Source: Earliella scabrosa
Lineage: Eukaryota; Basidiomycota; Agaricomycetes; Polyporales; Polyporaceae
Assembly: GCA_022605405.1 (NCBI GenBank)
Contig: JABYQQ010000001.1
Coordinates: forward strand, 4,154,001-4,218,000
Reading direction: 5' to 3'
Length of the DNA stretch: 64,000 bases
Shown here: positions 43,044 to 55,683 of the stretch, one piece after another
How the letters are laid out: every line of letters starts with the position of its first letter
Numbering within the stretch: position 1 is the first letter of the stretch
Made by a program: the position numbers and the translations under genes
Notes under the pieces: generated by a model
The model's database searches: none
Seen by the model: only the letters and a program-made list of their open reading frames with translations
What the model was told of the DNA's origin: nothing

Positions 43044-46000
43044 TGCTTCGCTGCCAAGTGGTGTAGCGCACCAGCATTGAGTCTCTGGCACCGAACATCA
43101 TATCAACACGCCCCCAGCCGTCCCTCCGCACAAGCTCCCCTCCGCGAGCCTCCGCGTCCGCCGCACGAAGACGGCGGGTTCCTGATCGTGGCGACCAGGG
43201 ACCGAGCTTGTGGATTGGGGGGATGCGTGGGGGGGTTCATCACGCTGTCTTGCTGTCTGCTTTGTCTGTTTGTCCGACTGTCTGTCTGTCTGTCTCGTGC
43301 GTTTCTTTGTTCCCAGTCACGTCCGCTCGCGCTTTCGCGTTCGCAGCATGCCACCCCATGCCCTTGATGATACCCGCACACGTCCGGGTGCTCTCGCAAC
43401 TATCGTGTACATGTAGTATTGCCGGGCTTCGCTCCTAAATTAATGTCCTAATGTTCGTCGCTGCTTTCTTTCCCTCTCCATCTGTACGCCCGTCCACGGC
43501 CCATCCATCCACACGTCCCTGTCTGCATGATGCATCGCGTCCACGCGTTTGCGTCCACCCAGCACGTGTTCGTTCTTCTCTCTCTGCCACTCCAAAGATT
43601 GGGGAAGCTACGTCCTGTAGGTATCGCACTTTTGGGTTTGACTTGAATCCAGGTTGACGTTCCCCCCAACCTTCAGCCTCAACGCTTCAGCGCTCAGCCG
43701 CAATCACGCTCCGGAAGACTTCGAAGCGGGTACCCGACACCCGAGGGACACGCATCGACACCCCTGCGGTCACCGTCGACCCTACCCATAGTAGTACCCA
43801 TGTCGGGCTTGGACTGATCGCGGTGAGTTCGATGGACGACGGTGCTGCGGCGAATAATCCTTCGTGCGACCGCTTCACGCCTCGGGTGCGTGGCATGTCA
43901 TGACGCGCTCCATGAACTGGGGTGCTGTTAGCTTGTCCAGTTACTTAGCCTTAGCCTATACCGTACTGCCGCCTCCGCAAGGACAAGCCCCGGTGGCTAG
44001 CGCGAGGGACAGATTGCCTCTGCTCAAGGGCGCACTCGACGTCACTCCTCGGTGCGCGCAGCCCGACGAGAGAGAGCAGGAGAGAGCGCGCCATCCTGGG
44101 GTCCCGTCCGTCCGTATGCGGGACGGGGGGTGCCTGGGTGCCTAAGTACTCAGTAGAGGTCTGAGACTGCGAGGTACCGGGGTTAGGTACTTATGCGAAT
44201 GTTCGAACACCCTCGAAGTTCGAACACAGCTGGAAGATCAGCCTGCGGAGGCGCACTTACCGAGGACCGCGGCCTGCGACCTGATCCTCGTCGTTAAATG
44301 CTGATCCCAGCGGGCGCTGCCACATGCCAGGAGTGTCACGCTTGCATGGGAGCGAAGGCGGGTGCACGCGCACGCGCGCTGCCAGTGGCCCTTCGCTCTC
44401 GTCACCTACTGCGACGCCTGTTCCCTGTTTCCTGCCTATTGCAAGCAGGAGTCCTGTTCCACGCCGTATGTTCTGGAGGCTGAGTTCGAAAACGGCAGCA
44501 ACCGCGGTCAACGGAAGCGGGGAGGTCACGCTCATGACTCTTGCCTAGGCGGGCTAGTGCGGGAGCATCGGGGAGGCCCCCCCAGCCACTGTCGCTGCGT
44601 GGCGGCGGCAGATCTCGTGCACAGCACCCCGCTATTGCGGTGTCGCGCGTGCCAAGCGTCCCCTGCTGCGCCCCCGACCGCCCGAGCTGTGCTCAGCAGG
44701 CGCCCAGGCCCACCCGGTGGCGCCAGCCTTTCATGAGCCGCCCGACGGGATCGGTGCCATATGTGGAAGGCAAGGCCGACGGTCCGAAGCCGACTGCGCG
44801 CCTGCCAATTCACGGGTGCGTTTGAGTTGTTTAGGTTCAACAAAAGTTCATGCCGTGCAGACACTCCGCTCCGTGTCTCGTCCTCTTGCCTCCTTTGGGG
44901 TTACTGTTGTCTCGGTGAGCCTCTTGTTCTTGTCCTTTCGCGTCTCGTTGACACGTATGTAGGGTTTCCCGATGCAACGGAGAAACACGACACCGGGCGT
45001 TAAAGAAAGGACGCTGCGACCCGAACCGTACGATGCCATCGCTCGTTCTGACTCGTTCATCATCTTATGATGTGGGGATATGCACAGACAACAGCACACT
45101 CAGCACTTAGAAGTGCACTGCTGTCATCTTCATACAAGTCGAACCGGTCTGAGTCCGTGAGTCCGATGACCAACCGCTCGCCCGTCACGGTCCCATAGCG
45201 GCGAAGGCATCGTTCCAGCTGGCCACCGTCCACACCTCCAATCCATCCGAGACGTCACAAGCTCTCGGGGAACAGCTGACGGTGATACGCTGGCGGCATC
45301 GGGACCTTTGCCCATGGGGATAAGATCGGGCTCCGCCCACAGCGCTAAAGCCCCATTATGCGCACGTCTCAAGATGGAAGCCCGGTACCATCATTGAACA
45401 GACGAACGAAACCATCTTCGACTTACGATGGACGGATGGACGCGCGCCTTCCTCGAGCCCGGTCACCGCTCGGGTACAGCACTTGGGCGAACAACATGCA
45501 GGTCTATGATAGTGCACGCTCGACGCGGTGGCCGCCCGCTCTTGCCAGCGACCCTACCCGAGACCGAAGCCGAACCGTCTTCTTCTCTCGATCCCACACA
45601 GCAGGCATCCTGGCGCGCGCATTGCATGCAAGTGCGGCTGGCGGCATACCCGCGAGACGAGCGCATCGCGCGAGAAGCCACCCCTAGCCAGCCCCCCGTG
45701 GGTTTACCGTCTAAAGGTCTGCTCAGCCTGCGGGTCTGCAGCTGCGACCCCAACTCTCCACAATTCCGACGCCAGGCGAGTGCTCCTTGCGCTTCCCATG
45801 CACCCCCTCTGACTCCCATGAACAAAACAAAGGCGGTGCGTGTGCGCTGGATGCTCGACCGAACGCTCGACGCGCGCTGACCGGTGATGACATCGTGCCA
45901 GCAGCTTCCCCAGGGCCCGAACACTGGCGGTCTCCCACCCCTCACGTACGTGCGCATACCGCCACCCCAGTCGAATTGGCTTCGGGAATTCCACTGATAG

Positions 46001-47583
46001 CGGAGCGCAGGGGCGCTGCTCAGCGCCATTCCTCCTACCGCAGTGCCCGGCCTCCCGCCCGAGAGCCCCAGTCGCGTTCCGGCGACCCAACTCCCTGCCG
46101 GTGAACCTGATTATCGCAGGGATGTTTCAGATGGCGGATGGGGTGCTCGGGACCATCGGGCCATTGGCTGGGAGGGGGCTTCGATGCATGGCTCGTCTCC
46201 CGCCCCCGTGCGGTCAGACCCCGATGGACGCGAGCTTCCCTTCAGCGGCGTATCTGTCATCTGTGCGGTGGATGGCGGATGTGGGTGCGCACAGGACCCG
46301 TGTATTCTGTTCTTGTTCGCGATAATGCATCACTGACTGGCGCACGACGGGCTCCCGCCGTGCCCGCGCATGTGGTTTCCGAATTGTAGGCGGTCTGAGC
46401 GGGGGCGGGTATCCTGTCACCCTCACGTAGCCTCATGTTCCAATCCCATGGCGGGCGCTCCAGGCGAGAGCTTGACGGTGCCAGTGGATACCTGCAGAGG
46501 GGGCAATAACGGCCTCGGGGTTGATCGGGATGCAAGTTTGGTTCTGATACCGACCGACGACCGCCTGGCGTCCGTCCCATCATGCTGCCCTCGCCGCTCC
46601 GCCCGCGCCGTTCTATCCTTCCATCTCCCATTCCTCATCTCGCGCGTTCCATCCCTCCTGCCATCTCGAGAGCATCCTCGCTCCCGAGTCCCGGCAGCCG
46701 CACGTCGCCGAGCCGGACGTCTGGACTCTGCGCCGCGCGCTGGGCACGGTCCCAATGTGAAGCATGGCTTCCTGCTTCCTCAGCGGGCGGTGCGCCCGCA
46801 ATGAATGGATGGACGGTCGAGGAAGCTGGCATCGACGCCTCCGGCCTCCGGTCGTGTGGACCACGCCGTGGCTGGAATGTACCTCCCTATGGATGATCGA
46901 GGCGGGCTTCCGCCGCCCGCTGCACCGTTAGTTACACGGACAGAAGGTCGAATCTGACCTCAAGGTTCGTATGTTCTGAAGTCTACAATATAGCGTGGCT
47001 GACCGGTTGGGCGGTACGTGATGTCTATTTAGTATCTACACAGTCCTCGTTGATAGATAGGGGCGCTGCGGCTGGGTGATTTGAACACGGGAGGTTATGC
47101 GTTCCCGTTAGCGTGTCCGGGGCTGCTGCCTCCGGTGCTTGGCTATTGGCACCGTGCCACCGTCGGGTCGATCTTGTTGTGGATGGTGGATAAGGATTGG
47201 CGAGCGCACCCGCCGGCGGGCGCATTTACATGATACAGAATAAGTATATGGCATTCATGATCATCGGACCGTCTCGAGCTCGGTCTCTCGGTCTGGACCT
47301 GGCCGCGCCCTGTCGTTTGTGTCGGAGAGGCTTGTCCTCGCCGGATGTTGAACGAGCGCATTGCTCTGTATGTATGCGGCCAGAGCCACCATGGGAGTTG
47401 CGAACTCAATGGAGTCTGGCAGATTCAATGCAACCCGCTGCAGACTCTTCCGATGTTGCAGAGTGGCACAGTGCGGCGGCGCCCACAGGTGACCGGTACC
47501 GTGATTGACCGAGCTCGGAGAAAGTACTCGTGCTTAGCAAGCCAGCACCGTTTCGCAGACGCGCTCTCGTTACCGCCGTATGA
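43044..47583. other. 4.5-kb region without supportable genes
   Basis: The longest gene-free stretch in the window. It begins with the 3' end of the zinc-finger gene, including a TGTC-type microsatellite (43279-43296). Open frames of 70-190 codons overlap on both strands and none has a family motif, signal peptide with follow-on domain, or a coherent intron chain. Two GTTCGAACAC copies lie at about 44194-44223. Degenerate transposon remnants or long non-coding transcripts are possible but unproven. Confidence 0.4.
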
Positions 47584-48222
47584 TCAGCACTGAAAGGCCC
47601 CGTGCGGACATCTAAGACAAGAGCCTCGCAGGCTGAGACACGCGTGCCACAATGCGAAGTTGACGCAGACGGATGAACGATTTCGGACCCCGCGCGATGG
47701 TCCTCGCTGCAAGCTCGCTTGTCCCTTTCCGCGAGCTTCGAATACCGTATCACCATACGCGCATGCGAGACCAGCCAGACAACTCCATCCGTGGCAATCA
47801 GGTACAACAGTCGGGGGAGAGGTGCAGCGGTCCCGGCTGGCAGTCTGGAGGTACTTGGTACCATACGAGGATGGCGGATGCAATTGAGGGACGAACTCGT
47901 TGTCATATTGGGGATACTCCATCGTGCCACTGTTGATGATTATCCAACTTCCGGGTCCGAAGGGATGCCACGTCAAGAAAGTTACAGTGGCTCCCTGTCC
48001 GACCAGAGCCTTGCAATGGGGCGGGTGGTTCACACAGTAGACGCAGTCAAAGAAGGTTGCTGCGCAGTTCGGTCCGGTGTTGATTTTGAATTGGGACCAT
48101 GATATCATTGCTTCAAGCGATACTGTGTTAGCGCTCCTCCGATGGTCACTGTATTCAACGTTCAACAACCTCGAATGCTGTGGCTGATGAATGAGCATTG
48201 ATGGTGCGACTCCACCAGTCAT
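47584..48222 (-). CDS. Doubtful small orphan, possibly secreted
   Basis: A minus-strand frame with a central stretch that reads like a folded extracellular domain: Cys-rich NTGPNCAATFFDCVYC, then GQGATVTFLTWHPFGPG and IIINSGTMEYPQYDNEF. The C-terminal part is lower in quality, and a splice near 47860 to another frame is possible. An upstream exon (48280-48180) may exist, but I could not find a junction that fits with normal intron length, and no convincing signal peptide was located. No family recognised. It could equally be the remnant of a gene. Confidence 0.3.
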   Translation of the reverse strand: MTGGVAPSMLIHQPQHSRLLNVEYSDHRRSANTVSLEAMISWSQFKINTGPNCAATFFDCVYCVNHPPHCKALVGQGATVTFLTWHPFGPGSWIIINSGTMEYPQYDNEFVPQLHPPSSYGTKYLQTASRDRCTSPPTVVPDCHGWSCLAGLACAYGDTVFEARGKGQASLQRGPSRGVRNRSSVCVNFALWHACLSLRGSCLRCPHGAFQC

Positions 48223-48464
48223 AATGGGTCCTCGGAAGTTTTAGGACCACGTTCGTCTCGCAATTAGAATTGGAGTATGCCGGGTAGTTAGAAGTACACC
48301 GTAGATGGGATGATAATCAAACTCAAGCTGGCAGTATTGGTACATATGACTGGTGCAGACAGAGGGATGGGACGATGGCGAGCAGCATGATCGAACAGGC
48401 AAAGGTGAATGGCAGTGAAGTGGCGTTGCCAGCAGCATCAGGGATGGAAAGTGACGTGTGTGTT

Positions 48465-49810
48465 TCACGAGAAGATGTGACATCCTGCGAAGTCCTGAGC
48501 GACAGAAACAGTATCAGTCAGGTGAGGCAAAACGCACGGCACGAAGGAGCTAAACTTACGTCGGCAGGATCATTGAAACGCAAGCCGATATCGAGACCCG
48601 AGATGGCCTTCATCTCCTCCTCCGTGAGCTTCAGCTTCGCGCTCTCCAGGTTCTCCCGCATCTGCTGCTCCGTGTTGCTCTTCGGGATGACCGCAAGCCC
48701 GCGCTGCGTTGCCCACCTCAGCACGACCTGCGCCGGGCTCGCGCCGTGCGCGTCCGCGATGGACGTGATTATCGGGTGGGCGAAGAGCGGCTGTGCGCGC
48801 AGCGACTTGGGCGTGTTGAGCTCGCGAAAGCCGAGCGGGCCGAATGACGAGTACGCGGTCACCTCGATCCCCTGCGACTTGGCATACTGCACCGCGCGTT
48901 CCTGCACGTTGTACGGGTGAACTTCTGCAGGCGTCACGCGTCACGCGCGGAGCACAGGAAAGCCGGATGAATGCGTGAGCGAAGCTGTGCAACAAGCAAA
49001 CAGGGTGCGGCGTGTGACGCACCGATCTGGAGGACGGACGGCTTGATCCTGGCGTAGCTCAGGAGGTCCATGAGGAGACTGCTGCTCATGTTCGAGACAC
49101 CAAGGTGTTTGATGTACCCGCGGTCGACGAGTTCCTCGAGCGCCTGCCACGTCTCCCTCAGGGGGACAGGGTCATGTTTGACCTCGCTCTTCCCATCGAA
49201 GAACCACCCGGGCGGGTAGCGCTCATCAGGGGAGACATATGCCAGGGAGATGGCTGAAGCAGAACACGAACCAAGGTCGAGTCAGCTCAGAGTCCACATG
49301 AAACGCGCGCTCGCACAGAAAGCGGGGGGCGACTCACGGAAATGGACGTAGTAGATATCAAAGTAGGACACGCCCCAGTCATGGAGCGAGCGCTTGACGG
49401 CCTCGACGACGTGTTCCCTGCGGTGGAACGTGTTCCATAGTTTGGACACGACCCAGACGTCCTCGCGCGTGACGACGTCGTGGACGATCGCGCGCCGGAG
49501 GCCCTCGCCGCAATCCTTCTCGTTCCCGTAATCTGCTCGTCCACAACCGCGAACACGTCGGCAATAGCAGCCGTGACCACAATCGCGCATCGGCGACCAG
49601 AAGCGTTCCCACAGCATGTCAGTGTCGCGGGTATAGGGGGAAGGTTGCAAGTGCACACGTACCGCATGCGCCGTCGATCAGCCTATAGCCGACCTTGAGG
49701 CCGGCATACACGGCTTCGGTCGCTTTCTCCCCGTTGTGCTTCCAGGTGCCCATGCCAATCTGGGGCATCTCGGCGCCATCTCTAAGCCAGATGGTAGGTG
49801 AGTATGGCAT
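48465..49810 (-). CDS. Aldo-keto reductase (xylose-reductase-like)
   Basis: Starts MPYSPTIWLRDGAEMPQIGMGTW at 49810. The catalytic tetrad is visible: Asp in YRLIDGACDYGNEKD (joined across an intron), Tyr in the same block, Lys in DVWVVSKLWN, and His in YFDIYYVHF. GVSNMSSSLLMDLL, IEVHPYNVQERAVQYAKSQGI and the NADP-loop VIPKSNTEQQMRENL complete the (beta/alpha)8 barrel. The C-terminus GLDIGLRFNDPAD joins a small last exon ending CHIFS-stop at 48465. The segment RYPPGWFFDGKSEVKHDPVPL is typical of fungal aldose/xylose reductases, so NADPH-dependent reduction of a pentose or another aldehyde is likely. About six exons; its length is that of the family (about 320 residues). Confidence 0.9.
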
Positions 49811-50537
49811 TGTGGGAGTCGACGCTGTCGCTGTCAAGGCACAGGGGCGGTGCAAGCCTCTAGTAGGGTAGCTTCTTGTAGACGGCGATTTTGGTTGTAG
49901 CTGTAAGCTGGAGCTTGTCGCTGAGTAGGAGATACTTGTGTTAAGGATACCCGCCCTTCTCCGGCCTATTATATACCTACGAGCTCATGAAGCTAGAGCT
50001 GGACGGACAATTGAGCCGTCGAAGAAGTCTTGAGGCGGCCAGTCCAGGCAGGAGTGGGCCTCGCACGACGAAGAACATACGTCCTAAGTAGGCACGGGCA
50101 TGGAACGGAATCGGGTGCACGAAGAATGTCCGCACCTTTCTGCTCCAGAGCCAACGAGGACGGCCGCAGCCACTGTCCAGAATGTCGAACCGCACGGTGA
50201 TAGCGCGCACTGAGCTTACTTCCTTGCGCCGGATGAACCGTCGCAGACGATGTGCTCGAATGTCACGTAAGTTCTGGTCTAGAGCGAGCGCCCCTCCCCC
50301 GGACCGTCCCGACCGCACATGACCTTGCGAACTTGCAGCATCCAGACCTTGTAGCGCAGAAATATCAGGTGCACTGAGTTTCGACTTCAGCAACGCAATC
50401 CAAAGTTGGAACTGGACAGTCAGCACCACCAAGCCCTGGTGATACACCGTAAATGTTACATTCCTCTCGAGACGTCCGAGAACGCGGAGGCGTATGTCAG
50501 CGCAAGTCAGTAGTACATGGTCAAAATAGCACATATA
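49811..50537. other. Intergenic region upstream of the aldo-keto reductase
   Basis: A 727-bp spacer, holding the reductase promoter (TATATA at 49970-49976) and the PEX5 3' flank. A 185-codon minus-strand open frame fills 49977-50534 but has no recognisable content. Confidence 0.4.
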
Positions 50538-53419
50538 TCACATCATCTGAAAGTTCAGGCGGAACGCTGCGGCAGAATTATGGCAGTCAGCGACCCGACG
50601 AGTACGCAGCAACACAAAAGGCGCATCACGCACCCTCCAAATCCCGCTGGTCGCAGAGCGTAGCGAGGTCGAGCCGCTGCATATGCAGGGAGCACGTTTT
50701 CAGGCTATCCCACAGCGCATGCGAAGTGACGCCCCGCTTGTCGTCGTTCCCGCCGGGGTTGCGGATGCTGTCGCTATCCTGCAGGAGCAGCGCATCAAGA
50801 ATGTGTTGCGCGGCCTCGTCATACCGCTGATGCGTCAACAGGCGAGCGTGTCGACATCCGCGAGCAACAGAGGGTGCAATTCATCCTTCCCGTGAGCGGA
50901 GGGGAGGACGAATGGAGCTAAAACTTACGCGCAAATTGGTACAGGATATGCCCAAGTTGAACCTAACAACGTCATGATTAGGACGGCTGCACTCCTACCA
51001 GGCAACACATCTCCGGCGTCGGAGTTAGACTAACCTTGCCCTGATGTAGCCCGGGTTCAGCTCAAGAGCTGTATAATAGTACTGAAGCGCCTCTTCGGGA
51101 TGTCCACTATTCGCAAGGGTTGCGCCCACCCGATTGTATAGCAACCAATCCTACCGAAAAAAGAGCAGTGAGCCCCAGCGAGGCCGATGCAAGCCGTAGC
51201 GGTAGTATACATACGTCCGGGCGCACCGCAAGCGCTGTTATGAAACAATCCCGAGCCTTGGCGTAGTCCTACAATAGTAGCACTACAGTCAGCCGTCTTG
51301 AACACGCGACATATGTATATGCAAAGTGCAAGCGCGGTCAGACAAGACAGACGGCGTACCTCGTTGGTATTCAGCAGCACAGCAAGCGCAATTTGAATGT
51401 CCGCATCGATCTCGCCGCCCGAGTGCTCGCGCACGATGCTCATCAAGCACTGCATCAGGTGCGTGAGCTTCTCGCTCGGTCTCGCGTCTGGCTGCTCAGG
51501 GTTGAGTGCGCGGAACTGTGCGACTGCCGCAGAGTACCGCTCGTTGCGTTCCACCCACTCCCGGATTGCGTCGTATGCGCCTGAGCGGTTGCCCTCGTTG
51601 GTATGTGAGATCGCGAGCGCGAGCCAAGCGGGGAGGTGCGTGGGATCGAGTTCGATTGCGCGGCGCAGGGCTTGTACAGCCTTCTGTTCACGTTCGTTCT
51701 CTTGTTGCTTGACGCCTAATTCGTACCAACGCCCTGCATTTGTGGGGTCACGCTGAACGGCAGCTTCCATCTCGAGGACACTCTATCGCCCCAATCACCA
51801 CATCATCAGCATCGGTGGAGATGAAGCACATCGGGATCAGGTACGACATACCTCGTACAGCGTCTCCGAGTAGCCGGAGTGTGTGGTATGATGTCTTGTA
51901 CGAGACGCCTCACCGCTAAGATAGGGGTTATTCTCGGTGAACTGATAGTTAGATAGCGGTCGAAGGCCGTGCGCTGTGGCCTCAAACGCTTCCCAGTCCC
52001 GCTGAAGGTTGTCCCACTCCGCTTGTTGAGGGCGGAACTGCGATGGGCGCGCTTGCTGCTGTGGATTCGTCATATTCGCTTGCATCGCAATGTAGTCTTC
52101 GTTCTCCTGACGGAAATAAGCGTCGTTGGGGTCCTCCTGACGGCTCGCTCCGACCTCATCGGAGGTTGATCCTGTTACGGTTGTTGTGGGCGTGGCGGTG
52201 AGAGGCCGCTGGAGGACGGGCAGCTTCATGACATTCACTGGTGCTGGCGGTAGAATATCCGCAGCGCGCCCTTTGCCTTTGGGGTCGGCCGTCGACTGCA
52301 CACCGCCGGAGGACTCAGACCGCTGGACCATATCATTCCCCTCCACAATCACTTCGCCGTCACGTAACTGGCGCATGAGCCCCATGAATGCGCTATTCTT
52401 GAACTTCGGATTCGACTCGTGTTGCACCGTGTCGATGAGAAGGCCTGCGGTGCGGGCAAGCTCATCCGCATCGTGAGGATGCGCCCGCGAAGGTGCCTCG
52501 GTGAAAGGCTCGGCTTCGATGGGAAGCTGCGCGCCCGTCGCTGAGTCAAAAGCCAGCTCCTGTGACTGAAATTCCTGCTCCAATTTGGCAGCTAGTTTGA
52601 AAGGAACGTGATGAGCGCGGGGCGGCGTGCCACATCTATAGCTTCCACCCACCATCGATTTGAGGGTGTACTTGGGACATGCCCGCCTGGACTCCGGTAA
52701 CCGGTGCGAAGTGCGCGGCCGCCATGCCCACCGAAGGTCCCCAAGACATGCCTGCGACTTTCAATTAGTTATTTGCAATATACGTGTATTTAGGTGAGAC
52801 ACACTAGGCATGTACGTGCTAGGTGCGGTTTGCGGCATGACAGTGACGTTCTGTTCGACTGACATAGGGATTCCTTGGCGCTGTGCGGATTTCCCAGCTA
52901 AAGACGGAGATATCGATTGCCCGGGCTGCTGCAATAAAAAGTCTGCAGCCCATGCAGCCGGACCGGCCTGGAGCGGGGGTGATTGCATAGGCGACTGAGC
53001 AGGAACGGGTGATTGGGCATGCGAAGCAGGGAGATTGTGATGCAATGCAGAGAGATCAAATGGAGAGGGGGCTTGCATCATCGGAGCAGGAGATGGCCCA
53101 GAGGAGAAGAATCTTGCAGCATCTTGATTCACGCCGGGTGTCGCAGTATACTGACTGCGAAACGCCTGCAAGCACTCAATGTCCTGAAACGACGCACATT
53201 TTGCACTGAACACGCACCTCTTTAGACGAACCCGCGCGACCAGCTCCAAACTGGTCCTAACAACATCGCCAGAGACAGACTGAGCGAACGCCGTCCGACG
53301 GAAATTTGGAACTGACGTACTTGCTGGATGCCTCTGTCCTGATCAAACCGTTTGGAAAGGCCCTGCAGCGGATTTGAAGGGCCACATTCGGCGCCATTGA
53401 CAAGCATAGGAAGAGACAT
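50538..53419 (-). CDS. PEX5: Peroxisomal targeting signal 1 receptor Pex5
   Basis: Starts [19 protein letters not shown] at 53419: the near-N-terminal Cys (position 12) is the conserved mono-ubiquitination site needed for receptor recycling. A disordered half follows with WxxxF/Y-type Pex14/Pex13-binding motifs (WAADFLL near 52950; WEAFEA near 51985). The TPR half begins at about 51760: [47 protein letters not shown], then [39 protein letters not shown], and RARLSLGISC. The last exons carry [20 protein letters not shown] and end [13 protein letters not shown] at 50538, the usual Pex5 tail. Pex5 binds the C-terminal SKL-type signal of matrix proteins and carries them into peroxisomes. About ten exons. 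Confidence 0.94.
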
Positions 53420-54487
53420 GGCGAACAGGCAGGAAAGCGTATGGTGGCAGGAGACAAGAGAGTGGTCGGACGATTGAATCCAGCGAGCCCGAGCTCTGTC
53501 CCGAGGCGTTCACCAAGCGCCCATAGTTGACCCGTTGGCAGTTGACACGTGAATTGCCCTTTTCGGTCTGGGGAGGCTTCGAACAGCTTTTGAACTCAAA
53601 CTTGCCGCTAACCCTCGTCACAGGCTCTCCTACCGATAGCGATGCTCTGTCTTAACCACTCTGATAATCACCTAGATTTCAGAGCGGAGCTGAGGGGACT
53701 ACCGTCTTGCGGATGTAGTGCGGCCATCCAGTACTCCTTACTCTACTCTTTCCAACATGATTGACTGGAAACTCCGCTCGACCGAGTTACCCGTTTAAAC
53801 GCGGCCCTACTCGGGCCATATCATCCGATGCTAATCCGCACCTGAAGCTGTACCAGAGACGTTCGATTGCGGGGCAATGTCCGAGCCTTGGTACAGCGGC
53901 AAAGGCCAATTTCATACTCGCATGCAAGCCAATGACGCGTGGGCGCATCAAACTTCACATCGTATGCTGCCAGTACTAGTCGCAATGTTGCACGTCGTGT
54001 CGGGGACTGACGACATCATTCGCAAGATTTACCAATTGCACCCGCTGGGGACGCTGAACGTCTAGCGTCTAGAGATATTGAGAGTGCGGGGCTGGCTCAT
54101 TCCCATGAGCAATGGCGCACCGTCATCCACGAGCAACCGTTCCTCACCCTGGCAGTACGAATCGATGTACGTTAGCTTAGGAAATAACAGGCCGAAGCAT
54201 GACATTAGGATGGGTGAAGTATGCGTCCACATGGACATCACTTGACTCATCGATAATCGGTAGTACACTTGAAGCGAGCCAGCACACTGCGTACGGAATA
54301 TATGGAACACGAGGGAGCACGAACGGAGGGGTAAGGCGTGTCAGGTAAGGAAACCAGAAGAGGAAGAATAGAATGCAAAGGAACGAAAATGAAAGGTACG
54401 TAAAGCAGCGAGAAAGAGTGCAAGAGTGCCAGGGGGAACTTACTACCACCCGGCACGCTCGCAGACACGACATGATGTCACGACATC
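53420..54487. other. Intergenic region upstream of PEX5
   Basis: 1.07 kb between two minus-strand genes, containing the PEX5 promoter and the F-box 3' flank. AT content is higher than in the genes. Open frames are under 105 codons. Nothing further seen. Confidence 0.4.
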
Positions 54488-55683
54488 TCATCCCCGCACC
54501 TGCCGCCCGACCTCATGCACGCACCGCAGCACGTCCTTGCCCTGCAGCCCATTGAGCCGGCCCTCGATGAACGGCACCACGAGTTCGCGTAGCACGAACC
54601 CGTCGACGACGTGGAACAGCACCCGACGGAGAGCCGCGAAGCGCTCCCCGCTCAGGATCTGCCCGATCCGCAGCCAGTCGAGGTTGTTGAGGTCGACGTA
54701 GCCCGCGCGCAGAGCGCGGACGAGGAACTTGATGCGTCGCAGCTTGGGCGCGTGCAGCGTGTCGAGCAGGACGGGCACGTAGTACAGGTGGTTGATGCCG
54801 AACTCCGGCGCGGGCAGCTTGAAGTCGAGGTCGAGCAGGACCAGGTTTGGGCAGCTCGCGAGCGTGAGCGGGAATTCGTCTACGTCTGTTGTAGCCATCA
54901 GCAACGACGTTGAGAGGAATTAGCTCTAAATCACTCACTCCAGTCGTCCAAGATGCGGGAGCGAATGCCGAGGTCGAGCTCGCGCAAGCTCGGGCCCACC
55001 ACCTGTAGGAAGGCATTGAAGACCGGTAAGTCGCAGCTTTCGAGTCTGATCTTCATAATAGACAGGCTTCGGTATGCGACGGGACAAGAGATGATCGCGC
55101 GAACCACCGCAAACGTCGCAGGTTCGTCCTCTTCGCCGCCCACCAGCGAAAGTGACTGAAGGCCGGGAGTATCCAAGAAGGGTGCCTGAGCAACCTCGTT
55201 CGACCACAGTCTGCCCCGTTCGATGTCGACGTTCTTGAGGTTCGGCATGCTTCGGAGGAACTCGGCGAACTTGCCCAGGCTGTCGGTGAGGCAATCACGC
55301 AGACTGAGCTGCTGTACGGAAAGCCGACTCGCCCGAAGCACGGTGTCGACCCATGGATTGGATGTATGCATGTTAACCAGTCGCAGAAGAGTGGTACCTG
55401 CTGGTCGCAAGTTGCTGGGCGGTCGAGGAATTCGGTCGATGCTGTTGAGGGTCATCTCTCGAATATGGTCCACGAGGTCCGGACGTCTTGCAACGGTGCG
55501 ACGAAAGGCCGCAATGTTCCTCATATCCAGAGAGACTGTGTGGAATAGATGCCGTTGAGCCTCGTCGACCCATGCCCTGGTTACCAGACTGCACGCCCGT
55601 AGGGCCTTGAGATCGCCGCGCAAACGTTCCAGAATCGCATAATGAAGCTCGAGGGGAAGTTCGGTAATATGAGTGGAAGGCAT
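54488..55683 (-). CDS. F-box protein with leucine-rich C-terminus
   Basis: Starts MPSTHITELPLELHYAILERL, an F-box (about residues 5-48, ending RHLFHTVSL) that should bind Skp1. The rest holds irregular Leu-rich segments (LSVQQLSLRDCLTDSLG; LRSMPNLKNVDIERG; GLQSLSLVGGEED; CPNLVLLDLDF; LRRIKFLVRALRAG), as in the large expanded F-box/LRR-like families of Agaricomycetes. One intron at about 54890-54950 joins DDWSE to VDEFPLTLAS. It ends QVRG-stop at 54488. It probably recruits a target to an SCF ubiquitin ligase; the target is unknown and such genes duplicate and diverge fast. Confidence 0.82.

Noticed and set aside
43279..43296. TGTC/TGTCTG repeat
   Set aside because: A simple microsatellite in a 3' flank; too short to be notable.
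49977..50534. 185-codon minus-strand frame just after the PEX5 stop
   Set aside because: It begins within a few bases of the PEX5 stop and has no recognisable motif, so it is more likely 3' UTR and intergenic sequence open by chance.
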